The notes beneath the pieces are model-generated. The model ran no database searches and had not been told where the DNA came from. It saw nothing but the letters and a program-made list of their open reading frames with translations. This document shows, one piece after another, positions 1 through 6,859 of a stretch of 20,213 nt of DNA; positions within the stretch are counted from its first letter, which is position 1; every line of letters starts with the position of its first letter. The DNA is taken from contig CAJNDS010001397.1 in NCBI GenBank assembly GCA_905221605.1, positions 1 to 20,213 on the forward strand, written 5' to 3'. This DNA is from Symbiodinium natans. Taxonomy: Eukaryota; Sar; Dinophyceae; Suessiales; Symbiodiniaceae. The translations under genes and the position numbers were made by a program.

Positions 1-899
1 AATAACCAGAGGCATCAGTGTCGTAAAGCTCATTGACTGGTGCTACTGAGAAACCGTTGCCAAGGAACTTGCAGTAGGACTGTGGTGCGGCGCAGTGCAA
101 GTTGAAGAGCAGCTGGTGGTGGCTGCTCCCCGGAAAACCAATAGCCCAAGAAGCCTCCTTCGGCCTCGCTCCGTGCTGAGGGTTTGTAAGGGTTGGTATT
201 GGCCGGAAAGGATTCAGATGGAGGTTACCCGATCTTCGCGCTTTTCCCATCTGAAGGCAACCAATGGTAATCAGCGTCTCCTGCAAGGGCTGGGGTCTGT
301 CCGTGCACACAGACAAGGCGGAACCTTGCAGATGTTTAGGTCCTCGCGGCACGGCCGCTGGAGGTTGTTTGAAGATGTTGGCTCTCACTATCTGGTGAGT
401 GGTTTGTATGGGCACTTGCTGGGGCAAGGCGGCTCTGGCGTCTGAGGATGGTACATGTGCTGGCTGCTGAGTACGGGCCACCGAAAGAGACCTGTGGTAA
501 GACAAGCGATGAAAGGAGCCGAACTCCTAAAGAAAGGACAGGCTAGCTCACGCGGACGCCACGCAGAGTATGTGTTACTATCTTCAGATGTTGGAGCCAA
601 ATTGCCAGCCTTGTGACGTGAGATGTGGTGTTTGGATTCGGCCTCAAGCACTGGAAGGCCTACAACAACAAATCCGAAGGAAAACTGTGGTCCTAAGACA
701 CGCGGTGCAGCTGCTTATACGTGGCACCGCGGGGGTCACAAAGAGATAGAGGGCTTGCCAGCAGGGGAACTCTGTCTAAAGAGAGCCCTGGCTCAGTGAG
801 GAGCTGAGGGCCTGGCTGCGCTGATGCAGCGGAATGGTTGTTCGGCCTCGCCTCCGCTGAGGGAACAACAGTCAATGCTTCTCTGCAGTGTCGGTCCGG

Positions 900-1062
900 G
901 TTAGTAAGAGCGAGAACGCCGGGACCTCGAGCTGCAGTTTTGCCATGAAGCAACCGCGTGAGATGCATTATTGGTCAACTGGTGAGTAAGAGCGAGAAAG
1001 CCAGGGTGACGCTACTTTGGGGGAGGCTGCAAGGCACGGTTAGTAAGTGCGAGAAAGCCGGA
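900..1062 (+). repeat. Three-fold sub-repeat TTAGTAAGAGCGAGAA-type (copy 1)
   Basis: A unit of about 24 bases, GTTAGTAAGAGCGAGAA followed by a GCC-G rich end, occurs at 900-922, 981-1005 and 1038-1062, in the same orientation and unevenly spaced. The variants are GTTAGTAAGAGCGAGAACG, GGTGAGTAAGAGCGAGAAAG and GGTTAGTAAGTGCGAGAAAG. All three recur in the second unit at 3018-3041, 3098-3123 and 3155-3179. They are not in the hairpin family. They could be protein-binding sites or remains of an older micro-duplication. Confidence 0.8.
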
Positions 1063-1738
1063 GCTGCGGACGAACCTGGAGTAGCAGTCTTTCATACCTC
1101 ACGTGTTTCACTTTGCGGCCTCGCATGCGCTGAGGAAATATGCCTCGAACAGAACATCCAGTGCTGAGTGGGGATTGCCAAACTTACGGAGGCTGATGCC
1201 ACAACAAGGGCCTCAACAGCAATGCATGCGGAGGGCAAAGTTCGGCCTCGCGAGTGCTGAGGGTTGCAGCTGAGAGAGGGCCTAGCTGAGAACGCAACAC
1301 CTCAAGCGAGGTAATTTTGAGTTGAGTTTCACCTTGACCAACGGCCCCTTCGGGTGGCTACGCCTCGCAGCGTGCAGACGAAAGTTCCTGTCTGGCTCAA
1401 GGTTTCTGCTCAACCCCGGTGGGGTGCTCAGGTAGAGAGCGTCTTTAGTGCCGTTGTGGCTGGCCCTGGGGCTTGTAACTAAGGGTAGGTTCCGTTTTGA
1501 GGCCCTGGCAAAACTGTGTTTGCTCGTAGGCCGGCTGACCGGCTAAGCTGTCATAGAGCGGCGACCCGCCAACTGCTGCCGACGACGAAGGACGTTCGAG
1601 TGCACAGTTTTCGGCCTCGCTTCGCTAGAGGGAAGCTTTTCGTCCTCGCGTTGCTGAGGGAACCTTGTGGCCTACAGTCTGCTCTGGGTCACAGTGAGAG
1701 TTGCAGCCTCGCATTGCTTGAGGGGTGACGCAAGCCTG

Positions 1739-1776
1739 TTGCTCACCAGAGATTCCTGCTGTCTCTGGGTGAGCAA
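1739..1776. other. Strong hairpin (14-bp stem)
   Basis: The left arm TTGCTCACCAGAGA (1739-1752) pairs with TCTCTGGGTGAGCAA (1762-1776), with one bulged G and a loop of nine bases. No T-run follows on either strand that would mark a simple terminator. It lies in the part of the repeat unit seen only once here. Confidence 0.85.
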
Positions 1777-1786
1777 AACCCACCGA

Positions 1787-1805
1787 CCCTCATTTGGATT
1801 GAGGG
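1787..1805. other. Perfect 6-bp hairpin
   Basis: CCCTCA (1787-1792) pairs with TGAGGG (1800-1805) around a seven-base loop, eleven bases after the previous hairpin. The arms resemble those of the dispersed CCTCGC...GCTGAGG family and may be a relative of it. Confidence 0.75.
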
Positions 1806-1917
1806 CTGTGCTGAAGGTGAGTTTGGGTTCCTCGCTCACTTGTGTGGAAAACGAAGGTGAGACCGAAACACGGGGGGAAACGGCCAGGCACGCTGCAGAC
1901 AGTGCAGGCCAACGTCG

Positions 1918-1942
1918 CACTGCAAGAGGCATCCTTGCAGTG
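1918..1942. other. Perfect 9-bp hairpin
   Basis: CACTGCAAG (1918-1926) and CTTGCAGTG (1934-1942) are exact reverse complements around a seven-base loop. The sequence CTTGCAG/CTGCAAG also forms the core of the next hairpin, so the two neighbouring stems could exchange partners. Confidence 0.85.
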
Positions 1943-1971
1943 GCGACAGGAGTGTCCCGAACAATTGCGGT

Positions 1972-2020
1972 GTGCTCGAGCCCAAGCTTGCAGGTCTTCG
2001 GGGATCTGCAAGCTGAGCAC
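1972..2020. other. Two-part hairpin (9-bp inner, 6-bp outer stem)
   Basis: The inner stem AGCTTGCAG (1985-1993) / CTGCAAGCT (2006-2014) is extended by an outer stem GTGCTC (1972-1977) / GAGCAC (2015-2020), with seven unpaired bases on the 5' side only. With the stems at 1739, 1787 and 1918 this makes a run of four hairpins within about 280 bases. Confidence 0.85.
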
Positions 2021-2368
2021 AACAGGATTTTCTTCGCAGGTAGAATCAGGTAGAAAAGATTTGGCCCAACCCTGGTGGATCTGCCTGGACACAAATAACC
2101 AGAGGCATCAGTGTCGTAAAGCTCATTGACTGGTGCTAATGAGAAACCGTTGCCAAAGAACTTGCAGTAGGACTGTGGTGCGGCGCAGTGCAAGTTGAAG
2201 AGCAGCTGTTGGTGGCTGCTCCCCGGAAAACCAATAGTCCAAGAAGCCTCCTTCGGCCTCGCTCCGTGCTGAGGGTTTGTAAGGGTTGGTATTGGCCGGA
2301 AAGGATTCAGATGGAGGTTACCCGATCTTCGCGCTTTTCCCATCTGAAGGCAACCAATGGTAATCAGC

Positions 2369-2406
2369 CTGCTGGACATGGCAGGCCTGCTTTTGTTTAC
2401 ATCCAC
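2369..2406. other. 38-bp insertion in repeat copy 2
   Basis: Compared with copy 1, where AATCAG is followed directly by CGTCTCC, copy 2 holds about 38 extra bases. They begin with CCTGC, eight bases and GCAGG, which can pair, followed by a T-rich stretch. No clear target-site duplication is seen. It could be a small hairpin element or a remnant lost from copy 1. Confidence 0.75.
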
Positions 2407-3017
2407 GTCTCCTGCAAGGGCTGGGGTCTGTCCGTGCACACAGACAAGGCGGAACCTTGCGGATGTTTAGGTCCTCGCGGCACGGCCGCTGGAGGTTGTT
2501 TGAAGATGTTGGCTCTCACTGTCTGGTGAGTGGTTTGTATGGGCACTTGCTGGGGCAAGGCGGCTCTGGCGTCTGAGGATGGTACATGTGCTGGCTGCTG
2601 AGTACGGGCCACCGAAAGAGACCTGTGGTAAGAGCCGAACTCCTAAACTCTAGGACAGGCTAGCTCACGCGGACGCCACGCAGAGTATGTGTCACTATCT
2701 TCAGATGTTGGAGCCAAATTGCCTAGCCGTGTGACGTGAGATGTGGTGTTTGGATTTGGCCTCAAGCACTGGAAGGCCTACAACAACAAATCCGAATGAA
2801 AACTGTGGTCCTAAGACACGCGGAGCAGCTGCTTATACGTGGCACCGCGGGGGTCACATAGAGATAGAGGTCTTGCCAGCAAGGGAACTCTGTCTAGAGA
2901 GAGCCCTGGCTCAGTGAGGAGCTGAGGGCCTGGCTGCGCAGATGCAGCGGAATGGTTGTTCGGCCTCGCCTCCGCTGAGGGAACAACAGTCAATGCTTCT
3001 CTGCAGTGTCGGTCCGG

Positions 3018-3179
3018 GTTAGTAAGAGCGAGAACGCCGGGACCTCGAGCTGCAGTTTACCATGAAGCAACCGCGTGAGATGCATTATTGGTCAACTGGT
3101 GAGTAAGAGCGAGAAAGCCAGGGTGACGCTACTTTGGGGGAGGCTGCAAGGCACGGTTAGTAAGTGCGAGAAAGCCGGA
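3018..3179 (+). repeat. Three-fold sub-repeat TTAGTAAGAGCGAGAA-type (copy 2)
   Basis: The same three short units as in the first large repeat are found at 3018-3041, 3098-3123 and 3155-3179, with the same order and nearly the same spacing. They add no new variation beyond that of the parent repeat. Confidence 0.8.
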
Positions 3180-3506
3180 GCTGCGGACGAACCTGGAGTA
3201 GCAGTTTTTCATACCTAACGTGTTTCACTTTGCGGCCTCGCATGCGCTGAGGAAATATGCCTCGAACAGAACATCCAGTGCTGAGTGGGGATTGCCAAAC
3301 TTACGGAGGCTGATGCCACAACAACTCAACAGCAATGCATGCGGAGGGCAAAGTTCGGCCTCGCGAGTGCTGAGGGTTGCAGCTGAGAGAGGGCCTAGCT
3401 GAGAACGCAACACCTCAAGCGAGGTAATTTTTAGTTTAGTTTCACCTTGACCAACGGCCCCTTCGGGTGGCTACGCCTAGCAGCGTGCAGACGAAAGTTC
3501 CTGTCT

Positions 3507-3820
3507 AAGGACATGTTAACTTTGTTGTCCTGCATGCTGGCTCAGAGTTGTGTGTGTGTAGTTGTAGGAACTCCGTAGTTGTGCCTTGGAGGCTCGACGG
3601 GAGTGCTGCTTTAAGTGGGAAAGCCTTTTGAAGTGCTTGAGTTGTAGGGATGTGTGTCTGGAAGCTGTAGAAGTGTCTGTGCACGTTTTTGCCTGCTTTA
3701 GGTGTAGTTGGGTAGGTCCCGAGAACTCCCACTGACGTTTGAGTTTGTTTTGTGGCTGTGGAGAACACGTGGCAGAGCAGAGTTTTCATCTGTGTGTAAA
3801 GAGTTTCACTGACGAAGCCT
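3507..3820. other. No gene recognised; G/T-rich spacer
   Basis: This stretch lies between the end of the tandem repeat and the spliced-leader-like site. The plus strand is rich in G and T, with several TGTGTG runs. A short hairpin AGGACA/TGTCCT sits at about 3508-3533. A minus-strand open frame of 94 codons (3505-3789) resembles no family I know and is probably due to composition. Confidence 0.5.
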
Positions 3821-3843
3821 CCGGCTTATGACTTTGGCTCAAG
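3821..3843 (+). other. Possible spliced-leader remnant
   Basis: TTTGGCTCAAG at 3833-3843 is identical to the last eleven bases of the conserved 22-base dinoflagellate spliced leader, and CCG at 3821-3823 matches the start of the leader at nearly the right distance; the middle does not match. Relict leaders are known in dinoflagellate genes that re-entered the genome from trans-spliced mRNA. Here the site points toward a plus-strand hydrolase gene fragment about 210 bases downstream. An eleven-base match somewhere in 20 kb by chance is unlikely but not excluded. Confidence 0.4.
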
Positions 3844-4051
3844 TCGTGAGAAAAAGAGGGTTCAGCGCGCTGCTGCTGTGTTTTCACACTTCTGGGTCGG
3901 CCTCGCGGTGTGCCTGTGGAACGGGGGCTTTCTTCGTGGTTGCTCCACTGGCCATCTGCCACGGACTGCCCTGGACCGGTCCTGCCTGGATGTTCCAGCT
4001 CTGTCATGGGTACAAGGGCCAATCGTCCTTTCCTCTGTCCCCTCTAGGGAT

Positions 4052-4275
4052 GGCTCTCTGGTAAGGCTGCCCAGTCTTCCTCTCCTCTGCCCCTCTTTGA
4101 CCGGGTAGGTGGCCGTTTTTGTGCTATGGCACTGCAAGAACCCTTGGCTTTGAGACCCAGCTGTCGTCCACACTTGTTGCCCCATCGTTATCGTGGGACG
4201 AGACGACTTGGAGCACAGTGAGTCATGGCAATGCGACCCTCCCCTTTGTGGTACTCGGCCGAATGACGACTCTGG
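4052..4275 (+). pseudogene. Decayed inverted copy of the 5' end of the hydrolase gene
   Basis: On the plus strand, starting at GGCTCTCTGGTAAGGCTG and running about 220 bases, the sequence aligns with the opposite strand of 13138-12915, the 5' leader and first ~50 codons of the hydrolase-like gene at 12197-13066. Shared landmarks are CTGCCCAGTCTTCCTCT, the start region ATGGCACTGCAAGA (ATGGCATTGCAAGA in the intact gene), CAACCCTCCCCTTTGT-like bases near the end, and CTCGGCC/CCCGGCC at the boundary. Several indels and an in-frame stop abolish coding after the first residues. Similarity fades near 4275, before the catalytic part. It is a truncated, inverted, diverged duplicate, and its preserved ATG supports the start chosen for the intact gene. 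Confidence 0.8.
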
Positions 4276-4439
4276 GCTAGGCCCTCGAGGCTTGGCTTTT
4301 GGTGGTTCCAGATGCTGAGAGCCATCTTCGTCCAAAACGAGAGGCCGACTTTCCTTGCGAGCTTGGACAGCGGGCACAGGCCTGGCGGGGATGGGCGTCG
4401 GGCCATGGGGAGGCATAGGGAGATACGGTTTTAGTTCCG

Positions 4440-5570
4440 TCAAGCCAAGTGAGTCCGTGGGAGACTTAGCGCAAGGGGGCTGTGATGCCTCAACCGTCCC
4501 ACTCCCCTCCGGAAGTGTTGCGTGCACGGGCCGTGTCCGGGGGCTGGGTGGACGTCGTACGCCAGGCGGTGGGTCCCTAATGTGCCTCCACTACGGGGTG
4601 GACACGAGGCGGCGCTACTCCCTCCGATCCTGTGGGCAACTTCACTAGTGGGAGTCGTCGCCCAAGCATCCGGAGCACTAGGACACGCGGCCGGCACAAC
4701 CGCAGGATTTGTCGTTGCCAGCTCCTTCCTCAGTGGTCCTCTCTCAGGGTGTTCGTGAAGCGTCCCGTTTAGCTGCCGGAGGTGGGCTGACAGCTGCCGC
4801 AATGGAGCCCCCCGCGGTCCGAGGCTTGAGCCATGGTGTACCCCACCGCTCACCATGGCGCGCGTTGGCGACAGCCTCGCTTTGGGCCGCAGCGGCGTAA
4901 GCACCTCGACTGCAGTGGCAGCTACCACGTCGGGACTGCGACTACTCGCGGGCACAGGGCTGTTTCCCGGAGAGTCCACATCAATCGCAGTTTCGGGGGC
5001 AGCCCTACCCGTACGAACAGGCAGGAGGTGAAGACCGCGGGGGGCTCTCATTATGCCGGCCTTGTGTTCGAAAGCCGGGTCAGCACGTTGAGCAGATCCC
5101 CGTTTGGGCGGCGTCCTAATGTTGGTATCCCCTAGCAAGCAGGTGAGGTACTGGGCGACCCCATCTCCTTCCCTTACCGGCTGGAAGGGGACGCAATACA
5201 CAGCATTGGGCAAGGGCTCCAGGACGAAGCCGCGCTTTTGCAGACTAGCAATGGTGCCCGAGTAGGAGTTGGACGTGAAAGAGGGGCTCCCCCATCCTTC
5301 TTGCTTAAGTGTGCGGTAAAGAACTTCCCGCTTATCTCCCCAGGTGGCCTTCAAGGCCCACGCTTGATGCAGGGGTGGGGCTTCAAAGAGGTCCAGCCCT
5401 ACTTTGCGTTCCGCAGGCAGCACGATGCTGGCTACTGTCCGTTCTCGGAAGGCTTGCTTGTGTAATGCCTTTGCAACGCCAGGGCCATCCATGCTCCACA
5501 AGGTGGCTTGTGTGCGCACATATTCCGCGCCATCAGGCCTCCGGTTGCGCAGGCCGCCATTTGGAAGCAT
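4440..5570 (-). CDS. C-terminal continuation of the SF1 helicase gene (third frame segment)
   Basis: This open frame of 376 codons overlaps the end of the helicase-core segment in a different frame. Its first half (residues ~20-160) has normal protein-like composition. The overlapping end of the previous frame does not, so I take this as the true continuation of one gene after a frame change near 5570-5585. The second half is low in complexity and rich in Pro, Ala, Arg and Ser, typical of a disordered tail, and I recognise no domain. An upstream stop in this frame, just before residue 1, means the ATG at 5570 need not be a real start. The 3' end is uncertain: another minus frame (3862-4527) has similar Pro-rich composition before it runs antisense to the decayed hydrolase copy. 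Confidence 0.5.
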   Translation of the reverse strand: MLPNGGLRNRRPDGAEYVRTQATLWSMDGPGVAKALHKQAFRERTVASIVLPAERKVGLDLFEAPPLHQAWALKATWGDKREVLYRTLKQEGWGSPSFTSNSYSGTIASLQKRGFVLEPLPNAVYCVPFQPVREGDGVAQYLTCLLGDTNIRTPPKRGSAQRADPAFEHKAGIMRAPRGLHLLPVRTGRAAPETAIDVDSPGNSPVPASSRSPDVVAATAVEVLTPLRPKARLSPTRAMVSGGVHHGSSLGPRGAPLRQLSAHLRQLNGTLHEHPERGPLRKELATTNPAVVPAACPSAPDAWATTPTSEVAHRIGGSSAASCPPRSGGTLGTHRLAYDVHPAPGHGPCTQHFRRGVGRLRHHSPLALSLPRTHLA

Positions 5571-6859
5571 GCACCTATACCATCAGAGTAGTGCGGTGCC
5601 ACGAAAACCAAAGCCCCAAGTCCTCTCGTGAAGGAGGAGGTGGCTCGGGCAAACCCTGCCTCGCTACTAAACAGGAATCCAGAAGCCCGACAAGTCACAA
5701 AGACACCTATCCCAAATGTGGGGCCAGTGGAGCAAGCCGTGGTGATAGCGCCGAAGAAGCGTTTAAGGGACCCTATGTGATTCATGAGGAAGGTCCGAAA
5801 CGTCACAAGGCTCCAAGTGGTGGGCGCGCCAGTCAGCGGGAAATCTTGCGCGGTTTGGCAGGCTTCAAGTAGGCTCATATCGTCATCGCCCAGTGGGTCT
5901 GCGGGGAGACTCGACTGCAGCATAAACTTCATTTGGGTAACAATCCTGGCATACTGAGAGACCATCCCGATAGGGGAGTCAGGATACACCTGGTGCCCAA
6001 AAGTGAGCACAATGTCCGCCAGGACCATGCTGAGGTCGTAGCTTCTGCCTAGTTTGGTTTGGGTCTCATCCTGATCTGGCACCCGAACCCATCGGCACGT
6101 TTCCATCCACCTGCCTGCAAAGCTACGCAGTGGCCGCCCGAGCAGGTGCTGCATCGTGGGACCTGGTGGCATAAGTAGCCGAGGGACCCCGCCTGTCAGA
6201 TCGAAGCGGCACGCCTCCGAGTACCGACATGCGTATAGAATGGCAGCAATCTCAGGTGGGAGGCGCATGGATGAGCAGAGCGAGAGGTTGATGGCCGGTC
6301 CGACAATGGCCTTCAGCCCGGCGGCCTGCATGACTGTCTCGGCTTGCTTCGGTTTGACGATGCTCATACAGAGAATCGAATCCAGCATCGAGACGGCTGA
6401 GAACAACACTTCTGACGCTCCAGAGGAACGGTGGGGATTGCCCCAAGAGGGCATCTCGCCTTGCCCCTTTTTCCACGGGACGGAACTTTGGGCCACTTGC
6501 TGCAAAAGGGCCGCAGGCAAGGTGGCTGGCGTGTGGAGGTCGGCAGGGACCGCATTGAGACCACAAGTCTTTTGCTCCAACAACTCCGTGACGAAGTGGT
6601 AATTGGGCCGCGATCCTCCAGCGGGCTGTCTGTGGTCGCCAATCATGACATCGAGTGCATGCTTGATGTGCGCCAAGACGGTGTTGGAGCCCGGTGTACC
6701 CAATTGCTGGGCTTCATCTCGGAGGAGCAACTCAACGTCCTTTAGACGGTTAGTGAGCTGCGAGTAGGGAAAGCTAAGCCTTGCCACAATCGTACCATGC
6801 GTCGTGGCCACGAGTAGCCCCCGGTACAAATCGACAGGGTGAGCCGGTTCGTCAGGCAC
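5432..6859 (-). CDS. SF1 (UPF1/SEN1-like) helicase core, second frame segment
   Basis: This frame carries most of an SF1B RNA/DNA helicase. Motif Ia is LLVATTHGT (residues ~15-23). Motif II is LLLRDEAQQ with the DEAxQ box at 48-52. Motif III is MIGDHRQP (72-79). A conserved block SMRLPPEIAAILY at ~197-209 corresponds to the usual QYRMxPxI segment. Motif IV is IGMVSQYARIV (~297-307), and motif VI resembles ATSSFTRGLGALVFVA (406-421, Arg412). Motif V is weak: TACSTGP replaces the usual D-x-x-Q-G. The first residue is a GTG in mid-gene, not a start: Walker A (motif I) lies in the preceding frame at the spacing expected for this family. ATP-driven unwinding is the family role; the weak motif V leaves activity in doubt. 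Confidence 0.8.
   Translation of the reverse strand: MPDEPAHPVDLYRGLLVATTHGTIVARLSFPYSQLTNRLKDVELLLRDEAQQLGTPGSNTVLAHIKHALDVMIGDHRQPAGGSRPNYHFVTELLEQKTCGLNAVPADLHTPATLPAALLQQVAQSSVPWKKGQGEMPSWGNPHRSSGASEVLFSAVSMLDSILCMSIVKPKQAETVMQAAGLKAIVGPAINLSLCSSMRLPPEIAAILYACRYSEACRFDLTGGVPRLLMPPGPTMQHLLGRPLRSFAGRWMETCRWVRVPDQDETQTKLGRSYDLSMVLADIVLTFGHQVYPDSPIGMVSQYARIVTQMKFMLQSSLPADPLGDDDMSLLEACQTAQDFPLTGAPTTWSLVTFRTFLMNHIGSLKRFFGAITTACSTGPTFGIGVFVTCRASGFLFSSEAGFARATSSFTRGLGALVFVAPHYSDGIGACFQMAACATGGLMARNMCAHKPPCGAWMALALQRHYTSKPSENGQ

Larger units (their letters stand above)
1..2093. repeat. Tandem repeat, full unit (period about 2.09 kb)
   Basis: The first bases of the window recur almost unchanged at 2094, so positions 1-2093 form one unit of a direct tandem repeat. 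The array may continue to the left of the window. Open frames here are short and in conflicting frames, and conserved hairpins cut across them, so I read the unit as non-coding. Bases 1-1393 are shared with the second copy; bases 1394-2093 occur once here and hold the strongest hairpins. The function is unknown: spacer of a tandem gene array, subtelomeric satellite or a structured non-coding RNA are all possible. Confidence 0.95.
159..3376. repeat. Dispersed CCTCGC...GCTGAGG hairpin family
   Basis: A short element of the form TTCGGCCTCGC, 3-6 variable bases, GCTGAGGG recurs at 159-182, 840-863, 1112-1135, 1240-1263, 1609-1632, 1637-1660, 1700-1724, 2252-2275, 2958-2981, 3229-3252 and 3353-3376. 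A weaker one may lie at 3895-3920. CCTC pairs with GAGG and the inner GC pairs with GC, leaving one unpaired base on the 3' side; most copies have GCTGAGG, others GCTAGAGG or GCTTGAGG. The stem is kept while the loop varies, which suggests that the fold, or a duplication mechanism acting through it, is what is conserved. Whether it acts as RNA or DNA cannot be told. Confidence 0.8.
2094..3506. repeat. Tandem repeat, second copy, truncated
   Basis: This is a close copy of 1-1393 with scattered substitutions and a few indels. About 38 bases are inserted at 2369-2406, a stretch near 2630-2655 is shortened and altered relative to 504-535, and a six-base piece present near 1208 is missing near 3325. 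Identity to copy 1 stops at 3506, where copy 1 reads GGCTCAAGG and this copy reads AAGGACATG. The array therefore ends here with a partial unit, and unrelated sequence follows. Confidence 0.95.

Noticed and set aside
1672-2439. Minus-strand open frame of 255 codons in the tandem repeat
   Set aside because: It crosses the boundary between two repeat units and runs through several hairpins; the composition is not protein-like and no domain is visible.
1-3506. CRISPR array, rRNA or tRNA genes in the repeat
   Set aside because: The repeats are uneven, long and without unique spacers of constant size. I recognised no conserved rRNA segment and no tRNA cloverleaf.
3862-4527. Minus-strand Pro-rich open frame of 221 codons
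   Set aside because: Its larger part is antisense to the decayed hydrolase copy at 4052-4275. Only the first ~70 residues could be a further frame segment of the helicase tail, and that could not be decided.
6742-6859. Programmed ribosomal frameshift in the helicase
   Set aside because: No X-XXY-YYZ heptamer in the right phase and no obvious stimulatory structure were found in the overlap.
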